Positions 7,831 through 14,545 are shown, numbered from the stretch's first letter. The stretch is 14,545 nucleotides of DNA from JAKQIM01 sp964633225 (GCA_964633225.1 CAZWFQ010000078.1:1-14545); one strand, 5' to 3'. Numbers and translations: made by a program. Notes: a model not told the origin generated them from the sequence alone.

Positions 7831-7867
7831 GTCCAGGGCCAGGATGGTTTAAACCCTGGCCCTGGAC
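7831..7867 (-). terminator. Perfect 13-bp stem-loop between binding-protein and ATPase genes
   Basis: Seen: GTCCAGGGCCAGG (7831-7843) and CCTGGCCCTGGAC (7855-7867) are exact reverse complements around an 11-base loop that includes the palindrome TTTAAA. The structure lies 13 bases after the binding-protein stop and directly before the ATPase frame. The minus-strand sequence that follows is ATGAATTTG, with no U-tract, so full termination is unlikely. The probable role is to protect or pause the 3' end of the binding-protein message, so that the lipoprotein is made in excess over the membrane components. This is known for other importer operons and is inferred here. Confidence 0.75.
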
Positions 7868-7880
7868 GGGTTAGATTGGT

Positions 7881-9080
7881 TTATTCGCCAGTATCGGGCA
7901 GTTCAGAAGTAATGCCTTCAGCCCACCACTTCATACAGAATGTGCAGCCCAGACCATATTCGGGGAATTGGTCGAGGTCAGCCTGCGACAATGCCTGGCC
8001 TTCAGGTACGATCAGGTTGCCAGCATTATCATTGATGGGGCCAGCGAACACATCAAAGCGGTTGAATTCGCCCACCAAGGATGCGGCTACCAGGTCGCGC
8101 ACTTCCTGCACCACATCAGCCGGCAGCTCAGCCACACCGGGGGGCAGTTCTTGGCCTTCCATGAAACCATACAGGCCCATGCCGCCCGTCTCAGCATCGA
8201 AGTAATCCCAGCCGGGAGTATAGGTGCCATCGATCACCTTCTGGGTAATGGAGGCGTAGATCGGGCCCCAATTCCAGTAAGGAGCGGTCAGGCAGCGTTC
8301 CACCTTGCAAGAGCCGTACCAGTCATACGTGACGCCCCATTTGCCCTTTTCCTGAGCCACGTCGGCTACAGCGGGCGTATCGGCGCCGGTGAAGACCACC
8401 TGCGCGCCAGCGTCAAACAACGAAGCAGCCGCATCGCGTTCGATGATCGGGTCGTGCCAGGTATTGAGCCAGCGGACATCCATGGTGCATTCGGGGCAAG
8501 TGCGGCGCATACCAAGGGCAATGGCGTTGCCCAGGCGCAGCTCTTCGGGGATGGGGAAAGTGGCCATATAACCCAGCTTGGGGTTGCCGTCCATCTGGGC
8601 ACGAGCGCCTGCCAGCATACCACCCAGGTACTTCATCACTTCCATAGCGCCAAACAGGTTGCCGAAGTTGGTGCCGTTGGACTTGATACCACTGATGTGA
8701 ACATACATGATGTCAGGATACTCAGTGGAGACAATTTCCATCGGGTCCATGAAGCCGTAGGAGGTGCCAATGATCAGGTCAAAGCCCTTACGAGAGAGGG
8801 CGCGGAAGACCTGTTCAGAGTCAGCGCCTTCAGGCACATTTTCGATATACGCCACATGCACGTTGGGGACATTCGCCTCCACGTATGCCAGGCCTTCGTA
8901 ATGCGCCTGTGACCAGCCGCCATCATCATGTGGCCCAATCAGCACCATGGCCACATTGAACTTATTCTTGTCCACTTCTGGGATCTGAAAGCCCCCCACT
9001 TCTTCGGGCCCACAAGCAGTAAGGATCATGGCTGCGATCAACAGCCCCGCCGTTAATTTCCAGATGATTTTGGAACGCAT
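7881..9080 (-). CDS. BMP-family substrate-binding lipoprotein of a nucleoside-type ABC importer
   Basis: A 399-residue extracytoplasmic binding protein. Seen: a basic N-terminus, a hydrophobic stretch and the lipobox LTAC with Cys23 as the lipidated residue. BMP/PnrA-family motifs follow: DDGGWSQAHYEG (52-63), the hinge region TFPIPEELRLGNA (174-186) and FTGADTPAV (230-238). The family binds nucleosides or nucleobases (PnrA, NupN) and hands them to YufOPQ-type components, which follow here in the canonical order. Start: ATG with AGGAG seven bases upstream. Odd: six cysteines beyond the lipobox, as C195-x2-C198, C258-x4-C263 and C379-x2-C382. This is unusual for a secreted binding protein of an anaerobe and suggests disulfides or a bound metal. 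A 117-base gap separates it from the carbamate kinase gene, and I could not find a convincing promoter there. Confidence 0.92.
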   Translation of the reverse strand: MRSKIIWKLTAGLLIAAMILTACGPEEVGGFQIPEVDKNKFNVAMVLIGPHDDGGWSQAHYEGLAYVEANVPNVHVAYIENVPEGADSEQVFRALSRKGFDLIIGTSYGFMDPMEIVSTEYPDIMYVHISGIKSNGTNFGNLFGAMEVMKYLGGMLAGARAQMDGNPKLGYMATFPIPEELRLGNAIALGMRRTCPECTMDVRWLNTWHDPIIERDAAASLFDAGAQVVFTGADTPAVADVAQEKGKWGVTYDWYGSCKVERCLTAPYWNWGPIYASITQKVIDGTYTPGWDYFDAETGGMGLYGFMEGQELPPGVAELPADVVQEVRDLVAASLVGEFNRFDVFAGPINDNAGNLIVPEGQALSQADLDQFPEYGLGCTFCMKWWAEGITSELPDTGE

Positions 9081-9198
9081 AGTGATTCTCCTTTTGTCAT
9101 TAATTGGTTGACGAATCTAGACTGGCATTATGCACTCAAAGCAAAAAAGCCATCTCCTCCACTTTGCTACCCATCCACCTCCTTATCCCTATTGTAAC

Positions 9199-10161
9199 CT
9201 ATGGCACTATCCAGGTGCCAGTTTCGCCGCGCAGGGCACGTCCGATGCTCTGAGGGTTGGTGATGAGGGCCTGCTTGCCGCCCGCTTCTAGATACCAGAT
9301 GATGGCCTGGATCTTGGGGGCCATCGAACCTTTGGCAAAGTGCGTTCCCTCAGCCAGGTACTGCTTGGCCTCGGCCAGGGTCATGCGGTCAATCCACTTC
9401 TGATCCGGTTTGCCAAAGTTGATCGCCACCTTTTCAACGGCCGTTGAGATAAGGAAAAGATCAGCCTTGACCGCCTGGGCCAGCAAGCTGCTGGCAAAAT
9501 CTTTGTCGATCACCGCAGCTGTGCCAACATACTGACCATCGCCCCCATCCACTACAGGAATGCCGCCGCCGCCCACGGTGATCACGACCACGCCGGCCTT
9601 CACCAGCGTGTTCACCGTCTCTAGCTCAACAATTTCCTTGGGCAGCGGAGAGGCCACCACACGCCGCCAACCGCGGCCAGCATCTTCCACCACCGACCAG
9701 CCCATCTCGGCCTCGCGGCGCTTGGCTTCAGTCTGGTCCATGAAACCACCAATAGGTTTGGAGGGCTTCTGAAAGGCCGGATCGGCCTTATCTACAAGAA
9801 CCTGGGTAATGACGGTGGCTACGCTCTTCTTGATATTGCGGCTGTACAGCTCATTTTGCAGTGTCTGCTGCAGGGCATAGCCGATGGCTCCCTGGCTGTC
9901 TGCACCACACACATCCAGTGGCACCTCATGCATGCCTTCGACCTTGGCTGCAATCTCAGAACGGCGCAAGATAAAACCCACCTGCGGACCGTTGCCATGA
10001 CCAATGGCGACATCCCAGCCAGCCTCGATCATATCGGCAATGTGAAAGGTGGTTTCCTTTGCAGCCTGGTATTGATCTTCAACCGTCTTGTGCTTTTCGT
10101 CTTTGATCAATGAGTTGCCGCCAATAGCAACCACGGCGACCTTGCGTTGTGAATTAGTCAT
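9199..10161 (-). CDS. arcC: Carbamate kinase
   Basis: A 320-residue cytosolic enzyme of the amino acid kinase family. In catabolism it converts carbamoyl phosphate and ADP to ATP, ammonia and CO2. Seen: VVAIGGNSLI (10-19), the phosphate-binding GHGNGPQVG (54-62), VCGADSQGAIGYALQ (84-98), VGGGGIPV (196-203), VIDKDFAS (217-224), AVEKVAINFG (241-250) and FAKGSMAPKI (275-284), all typical of carbamate kinases. The length matches the family (about 310-320). Start: ATG with GGAG nine bases upstream. It begins 22 bases after the knotted carbamoyltransferase stop, so the two are almost certainly co-transcribed. This is the usual pairing of carbamoyl phosphate-releasing transferase and ATP-yielding kinase. 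No arginine deiminase gene is present, which points away from the classic arginine pathway. Confidence 0.95.
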   Translation of the reverse strand: MTNSQRKVAVVAIGGNSLIKDEKHKTVEDQYQAAKETTFHIADMIEAGWDVAIGHGNGPQVGFILRRSEIAAKVEGMHEVPLDVCGADSQGAIGYALQQTLQNELYSRNIKKSVATVITQVLVDKADPAFQKPSKPIGGFMDQTEAKRREAEMGWSVVEDAGRGWRRVVASPLPKEIVELETVNTLVKAGVVVITVGGGGIPVVDGGDGQYVGTAAVIDKDFASSLLAQAVKADLFLISTAVEKVAINFGKPDQKWIDRMTLAEAKQYLAEGTHFAKGSMAPKIQAIIWYLEAGGKQALITNPQSIGRALRGETGTWIVP

Positions 10162-10183
10162 AGATTGGGTCTCCTCTGATATT

Positions 10184-11164
10184 TTAACGCATCGTCAGCG
10201 CCATAACGGCTTTTTGGGCATGCAAACGGTTCTCGGCCTCATCATACACCACCGAATTAGGCCCGTCCATCACGCCATCGGTCACTTCAATGTTGCGATC
10301 GGCAGGGAGCGGGTGCATATAGATGGCATCCGGTTTGCCCAGGGCCATCTTGCGCTCGTCCGTGATCCAGTGTTCGTACTTCTTGATGATCTTGGCGCCC
10401 TCATCAGCATCCGCAGTGTGCACCAATGCACCCCAAGACTTGGCATAGATCACATCTGCGTCTTTGAAAGCGGCATCCATATCGTCCACCACTTCAAAGC
10501 CAGTGCCAAATTTGCGAGCCTGCTCGCGGGCCTGCTCCATCACCTCTGGCATCAGGCGGAATTCTGGCGGGTGGGCCAACACCACGTCCATACCAAAGCG
10601 CGGCATTTGCAAGATCAACGACTGCGGCACCGACAAGGGCTTCTGGTAAGAAGCGGCATAAGCCCAAGAAACGACCATCTTCTTGCGGCGCAGATCGCGG
10701 CCCTTCTTCTCGATGATGGTCATCAAGTCAGCCAGGCACTGGAAGGGATGGTACACATCGCACTGCATGTTCAAAACCGGCACGCGCGAAGCCTTGGCAA
10801 CAGCGTTCAAGTAGCCGTTGCCTACGCCCCAATCACAGTGGCGGATGGCAATGCCATCAAAATAGCGCCCAAAGATCTCGCCGATCTCCTTGGGGGTATC
10901 GCCATGTGAAATCTGGGTGGTCTTGCTCTCGATGAATGCCCCATGCCCGCCCAGTTGGGCAATGCCGGCTTCAAACGAGCCGCGCGTACGCGTGCTGGAG
11001 AAGAAGAACAACATCGCCAGCACTTTATCCCGCAGGTAGGCATGTGGTTCGCCCAGGGCGCGTTTGCGCTTCAGGTCAAAAGCCACATCCAACACAGTTT
11101 CGACTTCTTCTTTCGAGAAGTCCAGGTCACCGATGAGGTCACGGTTTCTTAGATCAGATTGCAT
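10184..11164 (-). CDS. Knotted carbamoyltransferase, YgeW/AOTCase/SOTCase-like
   Basis: A 326-residue cytosolic carbamoyltransferase that transfers or phosphorolyses a carbamoyl group. Seen: the carbamoyl phosphate motif SSTRTRGSFE (56-65), LNMQCDVYHPFQ (131-142) with the HPxQ element, and WAYAASYQKPLSVPQS (167-182), the proline-rich segment I associate with the knotted group. From memory, that stretch and the following FGMDVVLAHP read very like E. coli YgeW. The C-terminus is MHPLPADRNIEVTDGVMD (283-300) and ENRLHAQKA. Odd: this group and ornithine transcarbamylases usually have HCLP, whereas this one has HPLP as in aspartate transcarbamylase. It is also about 70 residues shorter than YgeW (396), close to AOTCase and SOTCase. 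Start: ATG with AGGAGAG six bases upstream. Carbamate kinase follows directly, so the catabolic direction is likely. It could be named ornithine carbamoyltransferase by automatic pipelines, but the substrate is unknown. Confidence 0.87.
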   Translation of the reverse strand: MQSDLRNRDLIGDLDFSKEEVETVLDVAFDLKRKRALGEPHAYLRDKVLAMLFFFSSTRTRGSFEAGIAQLGGHGAFIESKTTQISHGDTPKEIGEIFGRYFDGIAIRHCDWGVGNGYLNAVAKASRVPVLNMQCDVYHPFQCLADLMTIIEKKGRDLRRKKMVVSWAYAASYQKPLSVPQSLILQMPRFGMDVVLAHPPEFRLMPEVMEQAREQARKFGTGFEVVDDMDAAFKDADVIYAKSWGALVHTADADEGAKIIKKYEHWITDERKMALGKPDAIYMHPLPADRNIEVTDGVMDGPNSVVYDEAENRLHAQKAVMALTMR

Positions 11165-11245
11165 AGTATTCTCTCCTTTTTTAGATAGTTTCGCTATTGA
11201 TCATCTCGTCAGGCAGGCGCTAAGCCCACCATCATGCATCATTTA

Positions 11246-13291
11246 TCAAGGCCTACACCCAAATTCCTGGCGGGCTGTTTGCAGGGTCGCTTCTTGCTGA
11301 GCGCTGGCAGGGGTTTCTTCAGCAATCCGCTGCCACAAGCGGCACAATACCGGTTCAACCAGCGGGCTGACCTGCTGAGCAAGAAAGCTCTGCTCCAGGG
11401 CCAGGTCCCATTGGCCCACGTGGGCGTACCCCTCAACAAATACGTAACGCTCCGCCGGGTCGTTGGGATATTCTCCCAACGCAAAAGCCTGTTCAGCCAG
11501 CCGGACCACCTGCTCCCAATCAGCTTGTTGGCGGGCCAACTCAGCAGCCTGGAAATAATAACACCATCCATGCGCTGGTTCAGACCCAAAAAACTGCGGC
11601 ATCTCGGCCTGTGCCTCTGCCCGGATGTAGGCCGGGTTTGAGAGCAGGGCCGCATACTGCATGATCCAGGGCAGCATACCATTGTCCACATCTAACTGTG
11701 GATCTAATACCCGCAAGCAGGCAGGGGGGGCATAATACAGCCCAACCATCTGCGAGGTGCTGCCCTGGAACTCAGCGGCAAGGTAATCTTCGTAAATGGG
11801 CAGGCCAGGGGCAAAATCAGGCAGGCTGCCCCCTACCCGCGAAGGGTACAACAGCAGGTAATCCATTTGTTGCGGCTCGCCCTGCTGACCATAGATCCAG
11901 TTCAGCGGTGCGGTGAGTGAGTTGTCGCTGTAGTGCGTCACCGGCAGGTCATTCACCAGCAAGGCAGTACCAGGCTCCAGGCCGGGGGCGCGCCACGCAA
12001 GCTGCCAGAAAAAGCGTCCCTGCGTCTCCCAATCCCGCCGGTAGCCATTGGCGGTCCTGAAGTGATAACCCACTGCCAGCCCCACCAACACGGCCAACAA
12101 GCCCAACCTCAACCAGGCCGAGGGGATCAAGCGCAGCAGCCCGGCTAACACCAGGCTCACGCCCAGCATAAAGGGCAGCGTGAAACGATCGAGCGGGAAG
12201 ATCAGATCAGGCCCCACCTGGATCATCCAAAAAGGCCAGCCTGCCAACAAGCAGGCCAACAGCCCAATTCCCACCGCCTGCCAGGCCCACGGGGTTATCT
12301 TAGGCGTTTGGGGCTCCGCCAGGTTGCGCCGCTGGACCAGGGCCAGGTAAATGCCAATCGCCAGCACCGCCGCCGCGCTGAGTGCATAGAAGGCCAGGGT
12401 GGTCGCCTTGCCCAGCGCAGCCGGATCAGGCGGTACAAAAACACTGCCCCAGGCTGCCACACTCACCTTCCATAGGCTGCTGGTGATCATCCCACTCAAA
12501 GCCAACAGCGCTTGCCAGGTATGGCTGCGCAATTGCTCAAAAAATGACAGTTGGTAATTGGTGGTCTGGAAATTGAAGAAGAAAGCACGCCAGATCGTCA
12601 CGCCCACCCACAGGGCCAGGTAGGGCAGCCAGTTGACCAGCACCCGCCGCAAACGCAGCCTGGCTGGCAGCGGCTCCTCGCCGAGGGCCGCCCACAGCAA
12701 AGCTGGACGCAGTAGATCTGGGAAAAGAAAATATTCCATGCTTAACAGGTTGACTGCCGAGAGCAGCAGCCCCAGCCCGTGATAAGCCAACCCACGCCTG
12801 GGGAGCTTAACAGCCAAAATGTTAAAGTACACAGACAGCAAGAATGCTGCCAGGATGACCCACATATTGCCGTAAACAACCGACACAGCCTGCTGGCGAA
12901 AACCCGGATAGACCAAGAAAAGCAGGCTGGTCCAGGCTGCTGCCTGGGGATGCTTGGGCCAGACACGCCGTAGGAGCATCCAAACGATCAGCGCTGTAGC
13001 CCAGCGCATGAGCAGCGAAAAGATCTGCCAGCGCAGCGGATCTGATCCCAACAGGGCAGATGTCGCCTGGTACAGCAACCCCCACACGGGCCGGTTGGTG
13101 GCAAAGTAACGCTGTAAACCGGCCGGCCCCATGGCTTCGGCGATCCAGGCCCAAGGGAAATCATCCCAGTAAAAGCCCAGCCAGGGAATCAACAACCCAT
13201 AGGCAACAACAGCAAGCAAGAACAGAACCAGTGGCAGGCTCCAGGCCGGCAAAGAGCAGTTACTACGCAGGGGCCACGGTTTACTGCTCAA
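11246..13291 (-). CDS. Large polytopic GT-C-like membrane glycosyltransferase with TPR-like tail
   Basis: About 681 residues. Seen: many hydrophobic segments from residue 18 onward, and an acidic pair in YWDDFPW (41-47) in the first extracytoplasmic loop, as in GT-C enzymes that use lipid-linked sugars, followed by NRPVWGLLYQ. A soluble region comes after the last helix. It ends in helical repeats that look TPR-like (AAELARQQADWEQVVRLAEQ, then ERYVFVEGYAHVGQWDLALE). Start choice: TTG at 13291 has GAGGA eight bases upstream and overlaps the preceding glycosyltransferase by 11 bases. A GTG at 13321 is possible but has no good site. It follows a GtrB-like gene, so the two probably act as donor synthase and transferase on a cell-surface glycan. 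No close family name can be given with certainty. No terminator is visible after it. Confidence 0.75.
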   Translation of the reverse strand: MSSKPWPLRSNCSLPAWSLPLVLFLLAVVAYGLLIPWLGFYWDDFPWAWIAEAMGPAGLQRYFATNRPVWGLLYQATSALLGSDPLRWQIFSLLMRWATALIVWMLLRRVWPKHPQAAAWTSLLFLVYPGFRQQAVSVVYGNMWVILAAFLLSVYFNILAVKLPRRGLAYHGLGLLLSAVNLLSMEYFLFPDLLRPALLWAALGEEPLPARLRLRRVLVNWLPYLALWVGVTIWRAFFFNFQTTNYQLSFFEQLRSHTWQALLALSGMITSSLWKVSVAAWGSVFVPPDPAALGKATTLAFYALSAAAVLAIGIYLALVQRRNLAEPQTPKITPWAWQAVGIGLLACLLAGWPFWMIQVGPDLIFPLDRFTLPFMLGVSLVLAGLLRLIPSAWLRLGLLAVLVGLAVGYHFRTANGYRRDWETQGRFFWQLAWRAPGLEPGTALLVNDLPVTHYSDNSLTAPLNWIYGQQGEPQQMDYLLLYPSRVGGSLPDFAPGLPIYEDYLAAEFQGSTSQMVGLYYAPPACLRVLDPQLDVDNGMLPWIMQYAALLSNPAYIRAEAQAEMPQFFGSEPAHGWCYYFQAAELARQQADWEQVVRLAEQAFALGEYPNDPAERYVFVEGYAHVGQWDLALEQSFLAQQVSPLVEPVLCRLWQRIAEETPASAQQEATLQTARQEFGCRP

Positions 13292-14288
13292 CGTGTTCTT
13301 CCTCGGCTGTCCGGGGGCCACCAGGTATATGCCGCACAGCGGTAGTGTGCCGCACCAGGTAAATCGGGCGGGCCTTCACTTCTTGGAAGATGTAACCCAC
13401 ATAAATGCCAATGAAGCCCATGGTGATCATCAAGCTGCCGCCCACCACCAGCAGCACAAACATCAGCGAACTCCAGCCCGGCGCCAGGCCGGCCTGCTGA
13501 CCAGTGACCCAAAAACTGAGCACATACACCATCTCGGCCAGTGCCAGCGCTAAGAACAAGACCCCTACCGAGATGCCAATATACAACGGCACCAACGAGA
13601 AGGAAAAGATGGCGTTCATTGCCAGGCCGAGCATCTTGCGCAGCGAATATTTACTCTCCCCTGCCAGGCGTTCTGGCGGATGGTAAGGCAGGATCACGGT
13701 GCGGTAACCCATCCAGGCCACCATGCCGCGCAGCAGGCGGTGATATTCGCGCATCTGGCGCAAGGCCAACACCACCGGTCGTCTGAGCAGGCGAAAATCT
13801 GCCGCTCCAGGCAAAACATGAGTGTCACCAATGCGGTTGATCAGGCGATAGAACTGTTCAGAGCTCCAACGCTTGAAAGAAGGCCGGCCCGCTGCTTGCT
13901 CTGTCTCTACACGCTGGGTCAGCACCACATCGCAGCCCGCCTCAGCCAGCCTCAGCATCTCGCCGATCAGCGTTGGCGGGTGCTGCCCATCTCCATCCAG
14001 GCTAATGACGTAGTCACCTTCAGCCAGATCCAGCCCGGCAGTCAGGGCCGCCTGGTGGCCAAAGTTGCGGCTCAACTCAATCACCACCACGCGCCCATCC
14101 TGGCTGGCAATCTGCTGGAGCGCCTGTTCTGTGCCGTCACTGGAGCCATCATTCACGTAATAGATCGCGAATTGATAGTCGAGAGGGGCGATGGCCTCCT
14201 GCAATTGGGCATGGAAAGCCACCACCGCCTCTTCTTCATTATAGACCGGCACAACCAGCGAAACAGACGCTCCAGTAGTTTCAGTCAC
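13281..14288 (-). CDS. GtrB/DPM1-like polyprenyl-phosphate glycosyltransferase (GT2)
   Basis: A 335-residue family 2 glycosyltransferase expected to load a sugar onto a polyprenyl phosphate at the inner membrane. Seen: SLVVPVYNEEE (10-20), VNDGSSDGT (45-53), the metal-binding SLDGDGQHPP (96-105), HRLLRGMVAWMGY (183-195), GESKYSLRKML (210-220), and two C-terminal helices near 232-260 and 273-300 followed by a positively charged tail. Start: GTG with CAGG about 7 bases upstream, 11 bases after the pyrB stop. The 3' end overlaps the next membrane-protein gene by 11 bases (TTG start) or 41 bases (GTG start). It shares its layout with the glycosyltransferase at 1643-2581 but differs in many residues, so they are paralogues rather than a recent duplication. 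Confidence 0.92.
   Translation of the reverse strand: MTETTGASVSLVVPVYNEEEAVVAFHAQLQEAIAPLDYQFAIYYVNDGSSDGTEQALQQIASQDGRVVVIELSRNFGHQAALTAGLDLAEGDYVISLDGDGQHPPTLIGEMLRLAEAGCDVVLTQRVETEQAAGRPSFKRWSSEQFYRLINRIGDTHVLPGAADFRLLRRPVVLALRQMREYHRLLRGMVAWMGYRTVILPYHPPERLAGESKYSLRKMLGLAMNAIFSFSLVPLYIGISVGVLFLALALAEMVYVLSFWVTGQQAGLAPGWSSLMFVLLVVGGSLMITMGFIGIYVGYIFQEVKARPIYLVRHTTAVRHIPGGPRTAEEEHVEQ
13300..13304 (-). promoter_or_regulatory. Ribosome-binding site supporting a TTG start for the GT-C-like gene
   Basis: The minus strand reads GAGGA, then eight bases, then TTG at 13291. It lies inside the end of the upstream glycosyltransferase gene, which fits translational coupling. The only alternative upstream start in frame is a GTG at 13321 without such a site. 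Confidence 0.45.
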
Positions 14289-14299
14289 AAGCCAACCTG

Positions 14300-14545
14300 C
14301 TATTCCATTGCGCCAAGCACCAGGGCCAACAGTGCCATGCGCACCACCACACCATTAAAGGCTTCCACCCAGTAACGCTGGTGGCGGGTATCATCCACTT
14401 CGGGCGGCAGCTCATCCATGCGCGGCAGAGAGTGCAGCACAATGGCATCCTGGCGAGCCTTCCGCAGCAGCTCTTTGGTCACGCGGTAGTTGTCAGGCGT
14501 TTGGCCCACGCTGCCCTTGCGCTCGTCACGCTGTTTGGTGTAATC
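14300..14545 (-). CDS. pyrB: Aspartate carbamoyltransferase catalytic chain, C-terminal 81 residues
   Basis: The gene enters from the right edge, and only its 3' end (81 codons plus TAG) is inside. The enzyme makes N-carbamoyl-aspartate from carbamoyl phosphate and aspartate, the committed step of pyrimidine synthesis. Seen: TKQRDERKGS, the equivalent of the RVQKERF region, then YRVTKELLRKA, then VLHSLPRMDELPPEVDDT, and finally FNGVVVRMALLALVLG, which is the standard C-terminus of ATCases. Odd: the strongly conserved HPLPR carbamoyl phosphate motif reads HSLPR here (codon TCT instead of CCN). A glycosyltransferase gene starts 11 bases after its stop, so the two are probably in one transcript. 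The N-terminal two thirds, including the STRT motif, are outside the window. Confidence 0.87.
   Translation of the reverse strand, partial: DYTKQRDERKGSVGQTPDNYRVTKELLRKARQDAIVLHSLPRMDELPPEVDDTRHQRYWVEAFNGVVVRMALLALVLGAME

Noticed and set aside
7968..8912. 314-codon + strand frame antisense to the BMP lipoprotein gene
   Set aside because: It is a shadow of a high-GC gene, with no conserved domain and a His/Val-rich composition.
9136..9174. Twelve-codon frame (MGSKVEEMAFLL) behind AAGGAGGTGG just upstream of the BMP gene, a possible leader peptide
   Set aside because: The purine run is only about 3 bases from the ATG, which is too close for a ribosome-binding site. The peptide has no attenuator-type codon run, and no alternative hairpins are evident.
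10184..11164. Plain ornithine carbamoyltransferase of an arginine deiminase operon
   Set aside because: The sequence carries the knotted-group proline-rich segment and YgeW-like stretches, and no arginine deiminase or arginine/ornithine antiporter gene is nearby in the window.
11196..11203. Octamer ATTGATCA found 32 bases before the knotted carbamoyltransferase start and again at 1609-1616, 36 bases before the 488-residue PLP enzyme start, a possible shared operator
   Set aside because: The match does not extend beyond 8 bases, and a similar TTGATCAAT occurs inside the carbamate kinase coding sequence, so chance is sufficient.
11165..11245. Possible terminator or promoter between the GT-C-like gene and the knotted carbamoyltransferase
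   Set aside because: Only a weak 4-5 bp dyad (AATAG/CTATC) was found and no convincing -35/-10 pair. I cannot say whether the two sides are one transcript.

Overview
This window reads like part of the chromosome of a free-living anaerobic or fermentative bacterium. My best guess is a Chloroflexota member of the Anaerolineae type. That guess rests on moderate-to-high GC, protein flavour, polyprenyl-phosphate glycosyltransferases, long stem-loops without U-tracts at gene ends, and an intergenic CGCCGAG-type repeat I associate from memory with such genomes. It is inference, not proof. All twelve well-supported genes lie on the minus strand, so transcription runs from the right end of the window to the left. 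There is almost no free space: the largest gene-free gap is about 160 bases (3860-4019), and it holds the repeat. I saw no tRNA, rRNA, CRISPR array, transposase or phage gene.

In transcription order, the right edge (14545-11246) carries the 3' end of an aspartate carbamoyltransferase gene (pyrB). It is followed closely by a GtrB/DPM1-type polyprenyl-phosphate glycosyltransferase. That gene overlaps a large polytopic GT-C-like membrane protein with a TPR-like tail. The last two look like a lipid-linked sugar donor and acceptor pair.

The middle (11164-4020) looks like a catabolic and uptake block. A compact knotted carbamoyltransferase of the YgeW/AOTCase/SOTCase group is followed after 22 bases by carbamate kinase. 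Next come a BMP-family lipoprotein, a duplicated-domain ABC ATPase and two RbsC/YufP/YufQ-type permeases, in the same order as the Bacillus guanosine importer NupNOPQ. A 13-bp perfect stem-loop separates the binding-protein gene from the ATPase gene.

The left part (3859-107) carries a threonine synthase-type PLP enzyme, a second GtrB-like glycosyltransferase starting 3 bases after it, and a 488-residue PLP fold-type II lyase/synthase of unknown function. A strong stem-loop closes this group, and the start of another gene may run off the left edge.

The most interesting reading is that importer, knotted carbamoyltransferase, carbamate kinase and perhaps the fold-II PLP enzymes form a salvage and fermentation module. 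Imported purine or ureido compounds would be broken to a carbamoylated intermediate, the carbamoyl group phosphorolysed to carbamoyl phosphate, and ATP harvested by carbamate kinase. The hydantoinase, YgeY-type and xanthine dehydrogenase-type genes of the known YgeW pathway are not in this window, so the substrate is open.
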